Positions 1 through 9,040 of a DNA stretch of 64,000 nucleotides are shown one piece after another. Location: NCBI GenBank assembly GCA_033764775.1, contig JANRIQ010000032.1, positions 62,001 through 126,000 on the forward strand, read 5' to 3'. This stretch comes from JAWXCE01 sp033764775. GTDB taxonomy: Bacteria; Pseudomonadota; Alphaproteobacteria; Rhizobiales; Rhodomicrobiaceae. The number at the start of each line of letters is the position of its first letter. The stretch's first letter is position 1. Under the pieces are notes generated by a model. It made no database searches. It saw nothing but the letters and a program-made list of their open reading frames with translations, and had not been told where the DNA came from. Both the position numbers and the translations under genes were made by a program.

Positions 1-256
1 AGGCGCGCACGGACAGCACAAGGATCGGCGTCTCGCTCCATTCGCGGATGCGGCGCACCACCTGCAGTCCGTCGATGTCGGGCAGGCCAAGATCGAGGAT
101 GACGAGAGCGGGGTTTTCGAGCGCGAACGTTTTTATGCCGTCTTCGCCGCGCCCAGCCTCCACGACGTCGTAGCCGTGGGCGTTCAGGCTGATGCGCAGG
201 AATTTCCGGATTTGCGGCTCGTCATCGACGACCAAAATGCTGATCGGTGGCTTCAC
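1..256 (-). CDS. kdpE: KdpE response regulator, N-terminal part (cut by window edge)
   Basis: Only the first 85 codons are present; the rest lies beyond base 1. The reading starts at a GTG at 256 preceded by AAAGGGGAT, and overlaps the 3' end of kdpD by 35 bases. The visible part is a receiver domain: acidic pocket D11-D12, phospho-acceptor D55 in LVILDLGLPD. Its place directly after kdpD identifies it as the OmpR-type regulator phosphorylated by KdpD, which activates kdp transcription during K+ limitation. The DNA-binding domain cannot be checked. The overlap suggests translational coupling with kdpD. Confidence 0.9.
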   Translation of the reverse strand, partial: MKPPISILVVDDEPQIRKFLRISLNAHGYDVVEAGRGEDGIKTFALENPALVILDLGLPDIDGLQVVRRIREWSETPILVLSVRA

Positions 257-2981
257 TGGGTTTATCCCCTTTCTTTTTATTGTCCGGCTCATCCTGAGCG
301 GGGATGTGCGGCATGGCGGTCAAGGGCAAAATGAACTCGATCACCGCGCCCTGGCCGGACGGCGCGTCCTTCGCTTTGATCTGGCCGCCATGCGCCTCCA
401 CGATGCCACGGCAAATTGACAATCCAAGCCCTGTGCCGGCGATCTGGCTGTCGCCCGCCCGCACCCGGTAAAAGATATCGAACACTGACTCCCGCGCCTC
501 TTTGGGGATGCCGGGGCCGTCATCCGTAATGCGCACCAGCAGGCTGTCGCCGGATTGCATCGCGTCAATGGAAATCTTTCCATCCGGTTTTGTGTATTTT
601 GCGGCGTTATCGAGAATATTTGCGACCACCTGCTCGATGAGCACCGGGTCGACGAACAGCGCGGGTAGCGTTTCGGGAGCGTTCAGGCTCACCCGGCGAC
701 CGCCGAGCACCTTGCGCAGTTGCTTTATGGCGCGGCCCGCGATCTCGCGGATGTCGGACCATTCGCGCTTCGGCTGAAGGGCGCCGTAGCCGAGGCGCGT
801 CATGTCCAGCAGGTTCTGCACAAAGCGATTCAGCCGTTCGCTCTCGTCGAGGATGGTCTGGGTGAGCTGCTGACGGTTCTCCGGCGTCATGTCGTCGCCG
901 AGGCTCGCTAGGCTTGTAGCCGAGCCGATGATCGACACCAGCGGCGTGCGCAGATCGTGGCTCACCGAGGAGAGAAGGGCGGAGCGCAATTGCTCGGTTT
1001 CGGTGAACACCCGCGCCTCCTCGATGTCCGAGGCGAGGTTGGTGCGCTCCACCGCGATGGCCACCTGCCCCACGAGCGCCTCCAGCAGCCGCCACTGGTC
1101 AGGCGAGAGGGGCTGCCCGCGCTCCTTGAACGAAACGCCGAGCAGTCCGACCGGGCCCCGCCTGGTTTTCAGCGGCAGGAACAGCCAGTCGGCGGCGGGC
1201 AGCGTGTCCGAACGCCAACCCGCGACCTTGCCGTTGCTCCAGGCCCATTCGGCCGCGCCCCAGTCCTTGGTTTCGAGCTGATCCTCCGGCGGATAGCCGG
1301 CTGCGATCTGCAAGCGATTGTCGGCGTTGGGCAGCAGCACCAGCGCGCTCGACTCCATGGTCGAGGCCACGTGGTGCACCGCAGCCCACAGCACATCGTC
1401 CAGGGAGGCGGCGGCGGCGATCTTGCGGCTGAATTCGTAAAGCGTCGAGATGCGCTGGGCGGAGGTGCGCATCGCCGCGATCTGCATCCGCAAGCGCTCC
1501 GCCAGATTGCCGACGATGAACGAGGCGAACAGGAACAGCGCGATCGTGAACAGCTCGCTCTGCTCGAAAATGGAGAATGTGTAATACGGCCGCGTGAACA
1601 CGTAATCGTAGGCGAGGAAGCTGAGCACGCTGGCGAAAAACGCCGGCCATCGCCCGTATTTGATCGCCACCATGAGCACGGCGATGAGCATCAACAGGGA
1701 GATGTTCGAGAACGAGAACCAGTATTTGGCGCCGAGGCCGATGCCGGTGGCGAGCGCCACCGCCAGCGTGGCGACGGCGTAGTCGCGCGGCGCGCCGACG
1801 GGCATGGGCAGACCGCCGCTGATCGCCTCGCCCCCCGCTTCGGTCTCGTCCGCAGAGATGACGGTGACCTCGAAGCGCGTGGCCTTGTCGAGGATTTCCT
1901 GCGCCACGCTTTCGCGGAACCACGCGGTCCAGTGCCGGCGGCGCTCCCGGCCTATGAGCATGCGCGTGACGTTGCGCTTCAGCGCAAACTCGATGAGCGC
2001 GTCGACAATGCGCGATTCCGCGTGCAGCACGACGACTTCGCCATCCAGGCTCTCGGCCAGCCGCAGCGCGTCGGCGATGCGCGTTTTGGCGGTCTCGCTC
2101 ATGGTGTCGTAATGGGGCGTGCGCACATGAACGCAGATCCAGGGGATGCGCGCACGTTCGGCCATGCGCCGCGCCGTTCGCACCAGCCTTTTGCCGACCG
2201 GCGCCTCGTTGACGCACACGAGCAGCCGATCCTGCGCAGGCCACGGCCCAGGGATGGCGTGGGCGTGCATGTAGCGCACCATCTGCGCATCGACCCGCTC
2301 GGCCGCCACGCGCATGGCGAGCTCGCGCAGGGCGGTCAGGTTGCCCTTGGAGAAGAAATGCCGGATCGCGCGCCCGGCCTGCTCGGCCACATAGACCTTG
2401 CCCTGGCGCAGCCGCTGAATGAGGTCGTCCGGCGTCAGATCGACCAGCTCGATCTCGCTGGCGAGTTCGAGCACCTTGTCGGGCAGCGTTTCGCGCACCT
2501 GGATGCGCGAGATGCGCGAGACGACGTCGTTGAGGCTCTCCACGTGTTGGATGTTGAGCGTTGTATACACGTCGATGCCGGCGGCCAGGAGCTCCTCCAC
2601 GTCCTGATGGCGCTTTTCGTGCCGGCTGCCGATGACGTTGGTGTGCGCCAGCTCGTCCACGATGGCGAGGGCCGGGCGCCGCTTCAGCAGCCCGTCCAGA
2701 TCCATTTCGCCGAAGACGCGCCCGCGATAGGTGATTTGCATGCGCGGGAGGATTTCCAGGTCGCGGAGGAGGGCTTCGGTCTCGGCGCGGCCGTGGGTCT
2801 CCACGACGCCGACCACCACGTCAACGCCCTCTCGGCGGCGCTCATGGGCCGCCTGCAGCATGGAGTAGGTCTTGCCGACGCCCGGATAAGCGCCGAGGAA
2901 GATTTTCAGCTTGCCCCGGCTCTCGCGTGTCGCCTCGTCGAGGAGCGCGTCCGGGGCCGGTCGCGCGGTGTCAGCAGCCAT
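222..2981 (-). CDS. kdpD: KdpD osmosensitive K+ channel histidine kinase
   Basis: Inner-membrane sensor kinase of 919 aa, close to the usual KdpD length. The N-terminal cytoplasmic KdpD domain carries a Walker-A-like GAYPGVGKT at residues 30-38 and is followed by a universal-stress-like domain. A cluster of membrane helices lies near the middle (from about residue 395), then a GAF-like region, a HisKA domain with SHDLRTPL near residue 675, and a HATPase domain with N and G boxes (DDGPGIP, GTGLGLSI). It phosphorylates KdpE when K+ or turgor is low. It lies 12 bases after kdpC in the kdpFABCDE operon and overlaps kdpE. Confidence 0.96.
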   Translation of the reverse strand: MAADTARPAPDALLDEATRESRGKLKIFLGAYPGVGKTYSMLQAAHERRREGVDVVVGVVETHGRAETEALLRDLEILPRMQITYRGRVFGEMDLDGLLKRRPALAIVDELAHTNVIGSRHEKRHQDVEELLAAGIDVYTTLNIQHVESLNDVVSRISRIQVRETLPDKVLELASEIELVDLTPDDLIQRLRQGKVYVAEQAGRAIRHFFSKGNLTALRELAMRVAAERVDAQMVRYMHAHAIPGPWPAQDRLLVCVNEAPVGKRLVRTARRMAERARIPWICVHVRTPHYDTMSETAKTRIADALRLAESLDGEVVVLHAESRIVDALIEFALKRNVTRMLIGRERRRHWTAWFRESVAQEILDKATRFEVTVISADETEAGGEAISGGLPMPVGAPRDYAVATLAVALATGIGLGAKYWFSFSNISLLMLIAVLMVAIKYGRWPAFFASVLSFLAYDYVFTRPYYTFSIFEQSELFTIALFLFASFIVGNLAERLRMQIAAMRTSAQRISTLYEFSRKIAAAASLDDVLWAAVHHVASTMESSALVLLPNADNRLQIAAGYPPEDQLETKDWGAAEWAWSNGKVAGWRSDTLPAADWLFLPLKTRRGPVGLLGVSFKERGQPLSPDQWRLLEALVGQVAIAVERTNLASDIEEARVFTETEQLRSALLSSVSHDLRTPLVSIIGSATSLASLGDDMTPENRQQLTQTILDESERLNRFVQNLLDMTRLGYGALQPKREWSDIREIAGRAIKQLRKVLGGRRVSLNAPETLPALFVDPVLIEQVVANILDNAAKYTKPDGKISIDAMQSGDSLLVRITDDGPGIPKEARESVFDIFYRVRAGDSQIAGTGLGLSICRGIVEAHGGQIKAKDAPSGQGAVIEFILPLTAMPHIPAQDEPDNKKKGDKPSEATDQHFGRR

Positions 2982-2993
2982 GAGGGCGCCCTT

Positions 2994-3560
2994 CTAGCGT
3001 GGTGGCAGTGCGTCCAGAGCAAGGTTCACCTTTAGCACGTTCACGCGGCGTTCGCCAAAGAGGCCGAACGTGCGATCTTCCAGATTGGCCTGGATGACGG
3101 CGCGCACGTCCTCCTCGCGCAGGCCGCGCGCTTTTGCGATGCGCACCACCTGCAGATAGGCGGCGGCCGGCGAAATGTGCGGATCGAGCCCGCTCGCCGA
3201 GGCGGTGACAAGATCGATCGGCGCCTTGCGGCCCTCCGCCTCGGCGCTCCATGCGGCGGCGCGAGCGGTCACGTCCGCCACAAGCTTGGCGCTGGACGGA
3301 GCGAGATTGGAGCCGCTGGAATTGGCCGCGTCGTAGCCCGCGCCCGCCGCCGACGGCCGGGGATGCAGGTAGCGCGGATCGGCGAACGGCTGCCCGACGA
3401 TCTCGGCCCCGACAACGCGTCCATCCTTTTCGATAAGGCCGCCATTGGCCAAGTGCGGCGCCAGGAGTTGCGCAAGGCCGGTTACGGCGAGCGGATACGC
3501 CCCGCCGAGCAAGAGCGTGAACACAGCCACCATCAGAAACGCCTGGATCAGTTGGCGCAT
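2994..3560 (-). CDS. kdpC: KdpC subunit of K+-transporting ATPase
   Basis: Protein of 188 aa with a single N-terminal membrane helix (about residues 8-28) and a periplasmic domain containing the family features GQPFADPRYLHPRPS and SASGLDPHISPAAA. KdpC stabilises the KdpFABC complex and assists nucleotide affinity of KdpB. The ATG is preceded by AAGGAGAG. It lies 11 bases after kdpB and 12 before kdpD. Confidence 0.96.
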   Translation of the reverse strand: MRQLIQAFLMVAVFTLLLGGAYPLAVTGLAQLLAPHLANGGLIEKDGRVVGAEIVGQPFADPRYLHPRPSAAGAGYDAANSSGSNLAPSSAKLVADVTARAAAWSAEAEGRKAPIDLVTASASGLDPHISPAAAYLQVVRIAKARGLREEDVRAVIQANLEDRTFGLFGERRVNVLKVNLALDALPPR

Positions 3561-3571
3561 GTCATCTCTCC

Positions 3572-5605
3572 TTAAACGAGTCCGAGCGCGTTGACCGCGA
3601 GGTCAATCGCCTTGATGCCGACGAAGGGCAGCGCGACGCCGCCCAGGCCGAAAATCAGCAGATTGCGGCTGAGCAATTCCTCCGCTCCGGCCGGCTTGTA
3701 GCCCACGCCGGTGAGCGCCAGGGGGATGAGCGCGATGATGATGAGCGCGTTGAAAATGACCGCTGACAGGATCGCGCTTTCGGGGCTGGCGAGGCCCATG
3801 ATGTTGAGGCTCTGCAGGTCGGGATAAGCGCCGAGGAACAAGGCGGGCAGTATGGCGAAATATTTCGCAAAGTCGTTGGCGATGGAGAAGGTGGTCAGCG
3901 CGCCCCGGCTGATGAGCAGTTGCTTGCCCACCTGCACCACCTCCATCAGCTTTGTCGGGTCGCTGTCGAGATCGACGAGGTTCGCCGCCTCGCGCGCGGC
4001 CTGGGTGCCGTCGTTCATCGCGACGCCCACATCGGCTTGGGCGAGCGCCGGCGCGTCGTTCGAGCCGTCGCCGCACATGGCGACGAGCCGGCCCTCGGCC
4101 TGATATTTGCGGATCATCTCCAGCTTCTTCTCGGGCGTCGCCTCGGCCAGGAAATCGTCCACGCCAGCTTCAGCGGCGATGGCGGCGGCGGTCAGTGGAT
4201 TGTCGCCGGTGATCATCACGGTGCGGATGCCCATGGCCCGAAGCTGCATGAAGCGGTCGCGGATGCCGGGCTTGATGACGTCCTTCAGGTGCACGACGCC
4301 GAGAATCTTGCGGTTGCGAGCAACGACGAGCGGCGTGCCTCCCGTGCGGGCCACGGCCTGCACGATGCGGCGCAGGCCCTCGCTTTCAGGCTCGCCCGAG
4401 TAGCGGATCATGGTGTCGGAGGCGCCCTTGCGCATCTCCGTGCCGTCTTTCATGTCGCAGCCGCTCATCCGCATTTCCGCCGAGAACGGAATGAACGAGG
4501 CGCAAAGCCCGCGGTCGGCTTCGTGATTGAACCGTTTGCGGGCCAGATCGACGATGGATTTGCCCTCCGGCGTGTCATCCGCGAGGGACGCAAACACGGC
4601 CGCTTCGACAAGGTCTGGAACGGCGACGCCGGGCAGCGGATGAAACTCGTCCGCCATGCGGTTGCCGAAAGTGATGGTGCCCGTTTTATCGATGAGGAGC
4701 GTGTCGACGTCGCCGCACGCTTCCACAGCCCGGCCCGATTTGGCGATGACGTTCGCTTTCACCAGGCGGTCCATGCCGGCGATGCCGATCGCCGAAAGCA
4801 GCCCGCCGATGGTGGTCGGGATGAGGGTGACGAACAGGGCGATGAGGAAAATCACCGAGATCGGCTCGCCGGAATAGATCGCAAACGGCTCCAGCGTCAC
4901 CACGGCGATGAGGAAGATCAGCGTCATGCCGACCAACAGGATATTGAGCGCCGTTTCGTTCGGCGTTTTCTGGCGCTCCGCCCCCTCAACCAAGGCGATC
5001 ATGCGCGCAAGAAAGCCTTCGCCCGGCTTTACCGTCACACGCACCTTAAGCCAATCCGAGACGACTTTGGTGCCGCCGGTCACGGCCGAGCGCTCACCTC
5101 CCGATTCCCGGATCACCGGCGCGGACTCGCCAGTGATGGCGGACTCGTCCACGGACGCGATCCCTTCGACGACGGTGCCGTCCGCGGGAATGAGGTCGCC
5201 CGCTTCAACAAGAATAAAGTCGTCTTTCTGGAGGCTGCTGCTGGGCGTCAAGTCGTACTCCATTGACGCCTCGGCGCGCAGCAGCTTTGCCTGACTCTCG
5301 GCCTGGGTGGCGCGCAGGCTGTCGGCGCGCGCCTTGCCGCGCCCTTCAGCGACAGCTTCGGCGAAGTTGGCGAACAGCACCGTGAACCACAGCCACGCGG
5401 TGATCTGCGCGAGCAGCCCAACGTTGTCGTCGCCCCGAAGGAGGGCAAGCACGAAAAACACCGTGGCGGCGAAAGATACCGCCTGCACCACGAACATCAC
5501 GGGGTTGCGGATCAGCGTCGCCGGATTGAGTTTTGCGAAGGCTTGCTTGACGGCAAACCTGAGGATTTGCGGATCGAACAGACCGATATCGCGCGCGTGC
5601 GTCAT
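3572..5605 (-). CDS. kdpB: KdpB, ATP-hydrolysing subunit of K+-transporting ATPase
   Basis: P-type ATPase of 677 aa, the catalytic subunit of KdpFABC. The actuator motif TGES lies near residue 158, the phosphorylated aspartate is in DKTGT near residue 305, and the hinge GDGSNDAPALAQAD is present. Several membrane helices flank these domains. It couples ATP hydrolysis to K+ import through KdpA. The start has a strong TAAGGAGG ribosome site. It lies 12 bases after kdpA. Confidence 0.97.
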   Translation of the reverse strand: MTHARDIGLFDPQILRFAVKQAFAKLNPATLIRNPVMFVVQAVSFAATVFFVLALLRGDDNVGLLAQITAWLWFTVLFANFAEAVAEGRGKARADSLRATQAESQAKLLRAEASMEYDLTPSSSLQKDDFILVEAGDLIPADGTVVEGIASVDESAITGESAPVIRESGGERSAVTGGTKVVSDWLKVRVTVKPGEGFLARMIALVEGAERQKTPNETALNILLVGMTLIFLIAVVTLEPFAIYSGEPISVIFLIALFVTLIPTTIGGLLSAIGIAGMDRLVKANVIAKSGRAVEACGDVDTLLIDKTGTITFGNRMADEFHPLPGVAVPDLVEAAVFASLADDTPEGKSIVDLARKRFNHEADRGLCASFIPFSAEMRMSGCDMKDGTEMRKGASDTMIRYSGEPESEGLRRIVQAVARTGGTPLVVARNRKILGVVHLKDVIKPGIRDRFMQLRAMGIRTVMITGDNPLTAAAIAAEAGVDDFLAEATPEKKLEMIRKYQAEGRLVAMCGDGSNDAPALAQADVGVAMNDGTQAAREAANLVDLDSDPTKLMEVVQVGKQLLISRGALTTFSIANDFAKYFAILPALFLGAYPDLQSLNIMGLASPESAILSAVIFNALIIIALIPLALTGVGYKPAGAEELLSRNLLIFGLGGVALPFVGIKAIDLAVNALGLV

Positions 5606-5617
5606 GACAGCGCCTCC

Positions 5618-7324
5618 TTAGAATGTTTTTCCACCGAACAGGGCGAAATGCTCGGCTATCGGCCCGAGCGCGAAAGCCGGGAAAAAGGTCAGGCCTTGCA
5701 GCACCACGATGACCACAACCAGCAGCACGACGAATGTGAGCGTGTGGGTGGGGAAGGTGCCCGCAGTCACGGGCGCGGGACGCTTCAGGGCGAAACTGCC
5801 GGCGACGGCCAGCATGACCACCATGAACGCGAACCGGCCGATGAGCATGCATACGCCGAGCGCGGTGTTGTGATAGGGCGTGTTGGCGGTGAAGCCGGCG
5901 AAGGCGGAGCCATTGTTGTTCGACGCCGAGCTGTAGGCGTACAGGATCTCGGACAGCCCATGCGGCCCGGCGTCCTGGAGCGAGGACAGCCCCTGTGGAA
6001 GCACAGCGGCGAGCGCCGACCCCGTCAACACGCACACCGAGACAAGAAGAAGCGCAAGGATCGACAGCTTCACCTCCTTGGATTCGATTTTCTTGCCCAG
6101 ATATTCGGGGGTGCGGCCGACCATGAGGCCGCCGATGAACACCGCCAGCACCACGAACAAAAGCATGCCGTACAGGCCTGAGCCGACCCCGCCGAAGATG
6201 ATTTCGCCAAGGTTCATCAGGAACATAAGGACGAGTCCGCCGAGCGGCATGAAGCTGTCGTGCATGGAGTTCACGGAGCCGTTCGACGCGGCGGTTGTGG
6301 CCACCGCCCATAGGGAAGACCCGGCGACGCCGAAACGCACCTCCTTGCCCTCCATATTGCCGGCGGCTTGATCGACGGACGTGCTCGCAAACGCCGGATT
6401 GCCGCCGATCTCGGCCGCGTAGACCGCCGCGAGACACGCCACAAACACCGCGCCCATGGCCCCGAACAGCGCCCACCCTTGCCGCAGATCTTTGGCCATA
6501 CGGCCGTAGGTGTAAGTGAAGCCAGCGGCGACGAGGATGATGAAGACGGTCTGCAACAGGTTTGAGAGCGGCGTCGGGTTTTCATAGGGATGTGCGGAGT
6601 TGACGTTGAAAAAGCCGCCGCCGTTGGTGCCGAGCTGCTTGATGGCGAGCTGCGAGGCGACCGGCCCTTGCGCGATGAGCTGATCGGCGCCTTCCAGCGT
6701 TTTCGCCGCGACGGGCGCGCTAAAATTCTGCGGCACGCCCTGATAGACGAGAAACAGCGCCGTGATGAATGAAATCGGCAGCAGGATGTAAAGGATGGAG
6801 CGGGTGAGATCGACGTAGAAATTGCCGACCGTCTTCACCTGCGCGCCCACAAAGCCGCGGATGACCGCCATGGCGACCGCCATGCCCGTCGCCGCGCTGA
6901 GGAAGTTCTGCACGGTGAGCCCGGCCATCTGGCTGAAATGCGACATCGTCGTCTCGCCACCGTAGGACTGCCAGTTGGTGTTGGTCACGAAGCTCACCGC
7001 AGTGTTGAACGCCAGATGCGGCGACAGCGGCGGCAGATTCGCGGGATTGAGCGGCAAAAGATGTTGCAGCCGCAAGATCGCGTAGAGCACCACGAACCCG
7101 GCCGCGCTCAGTGCGAGCGCCGCCGCGGCGTAGCGCGTCCAATGTTGCCCCTCCTCGCTTTTGACGCCGGCGAGCCGGTAGACGCCGCGCTCCACCGGCC
7201 CCATGACCGGCGAAAGCAGCACCCGCTCTCCCGAATAGACCCGGTGCATGTAGCCGCCGATGATCGGAGTAAGCGCGAGGATGATGAGGCCGAACGCGAT
7301 GAAGTGCAGAATATCGCTCCACAT
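5618..7324 (-). CDS. kdpA: KdpA, K+-binding and translocating subunit
   Basis: Polytopic inner-membrane protein of 568 aa with about ten hydrophobic segments. It retains the pore-loop sequences of the family, including TNTNWQSYGGE, TNGGGFFNVNSAHPYENP and SASNNNGSAFAGF, which form the K+ selectivity filter. It belongs to the superfamily of K+ transporters with four M1PM2 repeats. It starts 12 bases after the kdpF stop codon. Confidence 0.97.
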   Translation of the reverse strand: MWSDILHFIAFGLIILALTPIIGGYMHRVYSGERVLLSPVMGPVERGVYRLAGVKSEEGQHWTRYAAAALALSAAGFVVLYAILRLQHLLPLNPANLPPLSPHLAFNTAVSFVTNTNWQSYGGETTMSHFSQMAGLTVQNFLSAATGMAVAMAVIRGFVGAQVKTVGNFYVDLTRSILYILLPISFITALFLVYQGVPQNFSAPVAAKTLEGADQLIAQGPVASQLAIKQLGTNGGGFFNVNSAHPYENPTPLSNLLQTVFIILVAAGFTYTYGRMAKDLRQGWALFGAMGAVFVACLAAVYAAEIGGNPAFASTSVDQAAGNMEGKEVRFGVAGSSLWAVATTAASNGSVNSMHDSFMPLGGLVLMFLMNLGEIIFGGVGSGLYGMLLFVVLAVFIGGLMVGRTPEYLGKKIESKEVKLSILALLLVSVCVLTGSALAAVLPQGLSSLQDAGPHGLSEILYAYSSASNNNGSAFAGFTANTPYHNTALGVCMLIGRFAFMVVMLAVAGSFALKRPAPVTAGTFPTHTLTFVVLLVVVIVVLQGLTFFPAFALGPIAEHFALFGGKTF

Positions 7325-7336
7325 GGGGGAAGCCCT

Positions 7337-7426
7337 TTAAAACTTTTCCGGATGCAGAAGGGCGTAGACCAGATAAACAAGAAGCGCCGCCGCAAGCGAC
7401 AAGCCGCCGATATACTCGATGCTCAT
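7337..7426 (-). CDS. kdpF: KdpF small subunit (29 aa)
   Basis: A 29-codon gene reading MSIEYIGGLSLAAALLVYLV and then a short basic tail ending HPEKF. It is one membrane helix, as in KdpF of other bacteria, which stabilises the KdpABC complex. A GGAGGGAGCC ribosome site precedes the ATG. It sits between a microprotein gene and kdpA, in the same direction. Confidence 0.92.
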   Translation of the reverse strand: MSIEYIGGLSLAAALLVYLVYALLHPEKF

Positions 7427-7436
7427 GGCTCCCTCC

Positions 7437-7520
7437 TTACGCCCGCTCGCACGCCGCAATCGCGACGAAGAACAGCGCGAAAAATACGACGCCGAGGCCA
7501 AGATAAAGCGCGTCTTGCAT
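7437..7520 (-). CDS. Conserved 27-aa membrane microprotein upstream of kdpF
   Basis: An 84-base gene with an AAGGAGACG ribosome site at a good distance. The product begins MQDALYLGLGVVFFALFFVA and ends with the short polar tail ACERA. It is a single hydrophobic helix. Its stop lies 10 bases before the kdpF start, so it is the first gene of the kdp operon. Similar tiny proteins ending in a Cys-Asp/Glu-Arg motif occur ahead of kdpF in other proteobacteria (from memory), which argues that it is real. A role as an extra Kdp accessory subunit is inference only. Confidence 0.7.
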   Translation of the reverse strand: MQDALYLGLGVVFFALFFVAIAACERA

Positions 7521-7591
7521 TGTGATGCGTCTCCTTAAGTGCCGATTTTCAAAACTGTAGCCAGGAAAACTGCGCGCGGCGATGTTGGTTT

Positions 7592-7608
7592 GCGTAAACG
7601 CGCGTAAA
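7592..7608 (-). promoter_or_regulatory. Direct repeat upstream of kdp operon, candidate KdpE site
   Basis: On the minus strand the sequence TTTACGC occurs twice, with starts exactly 10 bases apart (TTTACGC-GCG-TTTACGC), 72-88 bases ahead of the first small gene. OmpR-family regulators such as KdpE bind direct repeats spaced by about one helical turn. Assignment to KdpE rests only on location and spacing. Confidence 0.4.
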
Positions 7609-7609
7609 A

Positions 7610-8776
7610 TCAGCGCATCATTTTTATGGATTTTTGCCGCGCGGCGGGCGCCAGAGCGGCGGCGGGAAACACGATCTTGACGCTCGCGCCGCCCCCACGC
7701 CGGGCGCGGCGGCTGAACTTTGCGCCCGCCTCTTTCAGCAGACCTTTCGCCATGACGAGGCCCACGCCCGCCCCGTGCACGCGCGCATCGCCGGCTTGCA
7801 ACCCGTTCTCCCCCTGCGGCGCGCCGCCGTCGTCGTCCACCGCGATGACGAGCGCGCCCGCCTTGTTGACCCCCGCTCTCACCCGCACGACGCCTCCGGC
7901 CGCGGTGAACTTGACGCTGTTGAGCAGCACGTTGAGGAGCACTTGCTTCAGCGCGCGCTCGGCGATGGGGGGCCGCGGCAGACCGTCCGGCGCGCTTGCC
8001 CGCAGAGCTAGGCCCGCCTGCTCCATGAGCGGAGCGACGATGCGCGCGCAGTCCGTAACGACGGCGGCGGGGCAGGGCGGCGAGGCGGGCGGCGGGGCGC
8101 TGAGCTTGCCGCGTCGGGCGCAATCGAGGGCGTCGTTCGCGATGTCGAGGGCGAGGCGCGCGCTCTGGGCGATGTCGGCGGCGTACTCGGAGACGCGCTC
8201 GGGCGTGAGAGCCGCGACGCCCGCGCCTTTGAGGATTTCGGCGAAGCCAAGAATGGCTGAGAGCGGGTTGCGCAGATCGTGGCTCAGGCCCGCGAGGTAG
8301 GCGAGGTCGGCGGCCTTGGCGCGGAACGGTCGCGGCGCCGCTGCGGTTTGCGCGGGCGCGGGTTTGTTGAGCGCGGCGGCGCGCGGGCTGCGAAGTTTCG
8401 CGGTCTTGGCCTTGGCGGGCGGAGCCGGGATCGCAACTTTTGCATCCACCAGTCGCACGATCACGCCGCGGCGTCCGCCGTCGAGTTCGAGCTTTTGCAG
8501 ATGACAAGCAAGGGTTTCGTCGCCACCGGGCGTCGCAAGCCGCAGCGGGCCGCTCCAGAAGCCGGACCCGTTGGCCCGACGGGCGATGGTTGCGATGCGC
8601 CGTTTCGACGCGGGGTCGGCGGCTAGCCTGACGGCGGTGAGCGCCGCGCCGTCCGCCGCGCCCCAGAAGATGCGGGCGGCGCCGTTGCCCCAAACCACGC
8701 GACCGAGATCGCTATCCCAGACGACGACCGGGTCTTTCGACAGAAAATACGTCTCAAACGGAGTCTGGGTTTCCAT
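7610..8776 (-). CDS. PAS-type cytoplasmic sensor histidine kinase
   Basis: Soluble kinase of 388 aa when read from the ATG at 8776; an ATG at 8845 would add 23 residues, and neither has a clear ribosome site. The N-terminal part (about residues 5-110) resembles a PAS domain. An Ala/Pro-rich linker leads to a HisKA box (GLSHDLRNPLSAILGFAEIL, phospho-His 166), followed by a HATPase domain with an N-box (NVLLNSVKFT), DDDGG and GAGVGLVMAKGL. The G1 box DDDGGAPQ is slightly atypical. No response regulator is adjacent. It lies 89 bases upstream of the kdp microprotein gene on the same strand, but nothing shows that the two are linked. Confidence 0.8.
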   Translation of the reverse strand: METQTPFETYFLSKDPVVVWDSDLGRVVWGNGAARIFWGAADGAALTAVRLAADPASKRRIATIARRANGSGFWSGPLRLATPGGDETLACHLQKLELDGGRRGVIVRLVDAKVAIPAPPAKAKTAKLRSPRAAALNKPAPAQTAAAPRPFRAKAADLAYLAGLSHDLRNPLSAILGFAEILKGAGVAALTPERVSEYAADIAQSARLALDIANDALDCARRGKLSAPPPASPPCPAAVVTDCARIVAPLMEQAGLALRASAPDGLPRPPIAERALKQVLLNVLLNSVKFTAAGGVVRVRAGVNKAGALVIAVDDDGGAPQGENGLQAGDARVHGAGVGLVMAKGLLKEAGAKFSRRARRGGGASVKIVFPAAALAPAARQKSIKMMR

Positions 8777-8919
8777 GGACGGCGTCCGTAGCGGCCGCCC
8801 CCGGACGCTCGCTCGCGATTCGTTCTGCACCTGTTCCCGCCCCATGGCAGGTTGTACACAACCGCTCCGAGCGCGGCAAGGCCCGCCGGCGTCTCATCCA
8901 CGAACATGGCTAACAGACA

Positions 8920-8955
8920 TTGCTGCGTCGCAATATAGATATTGCAATGCAGCAA
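8920..8955. promoter_or_regulatory. 36-bp interrupted palindrome upstream of phasin genes
   Basis: Two nested pairs of perfect arms share one centre: TTGCTGC (8920-8926) with GCAGCAA (8949-8955), and GCAATAT (8930-8936) with ATATTGC (8939-8945). Only two base pairs of the 18 mismatch. It ends 85 bases before the first phasin start. PhaR, the PHA-responsive repressor of phasin genes, binds TGC/GCA-rich dyads (CTGC-N3/4-GCAG type), so this is a good candidate operator. Confidence 0.55.
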
Positions 8956-9040
8956 AAAGGCGCCTATCTCTGATTTCGCCGCTTTCGCAACGTCGGGGCG
9001 GCGGGAAAAGCATGAGTTCAAACATCTGAGGAGAGCATGA

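Noticed and set aside
957..3035. Plus-strand open frame of 692 codons across kdpD
   Set aside because: It mirrors kdpD on the opposite strand, is rich in Arg/His/Gly/Asp without any domain, and arises from the codon bias of a high-G+C gene.
3920..5266. Plus-strand open frame of 448 codons across kdpB
   Set aside because: Antisense shadow of kdpB with no recognisable domain and no ribosome site.
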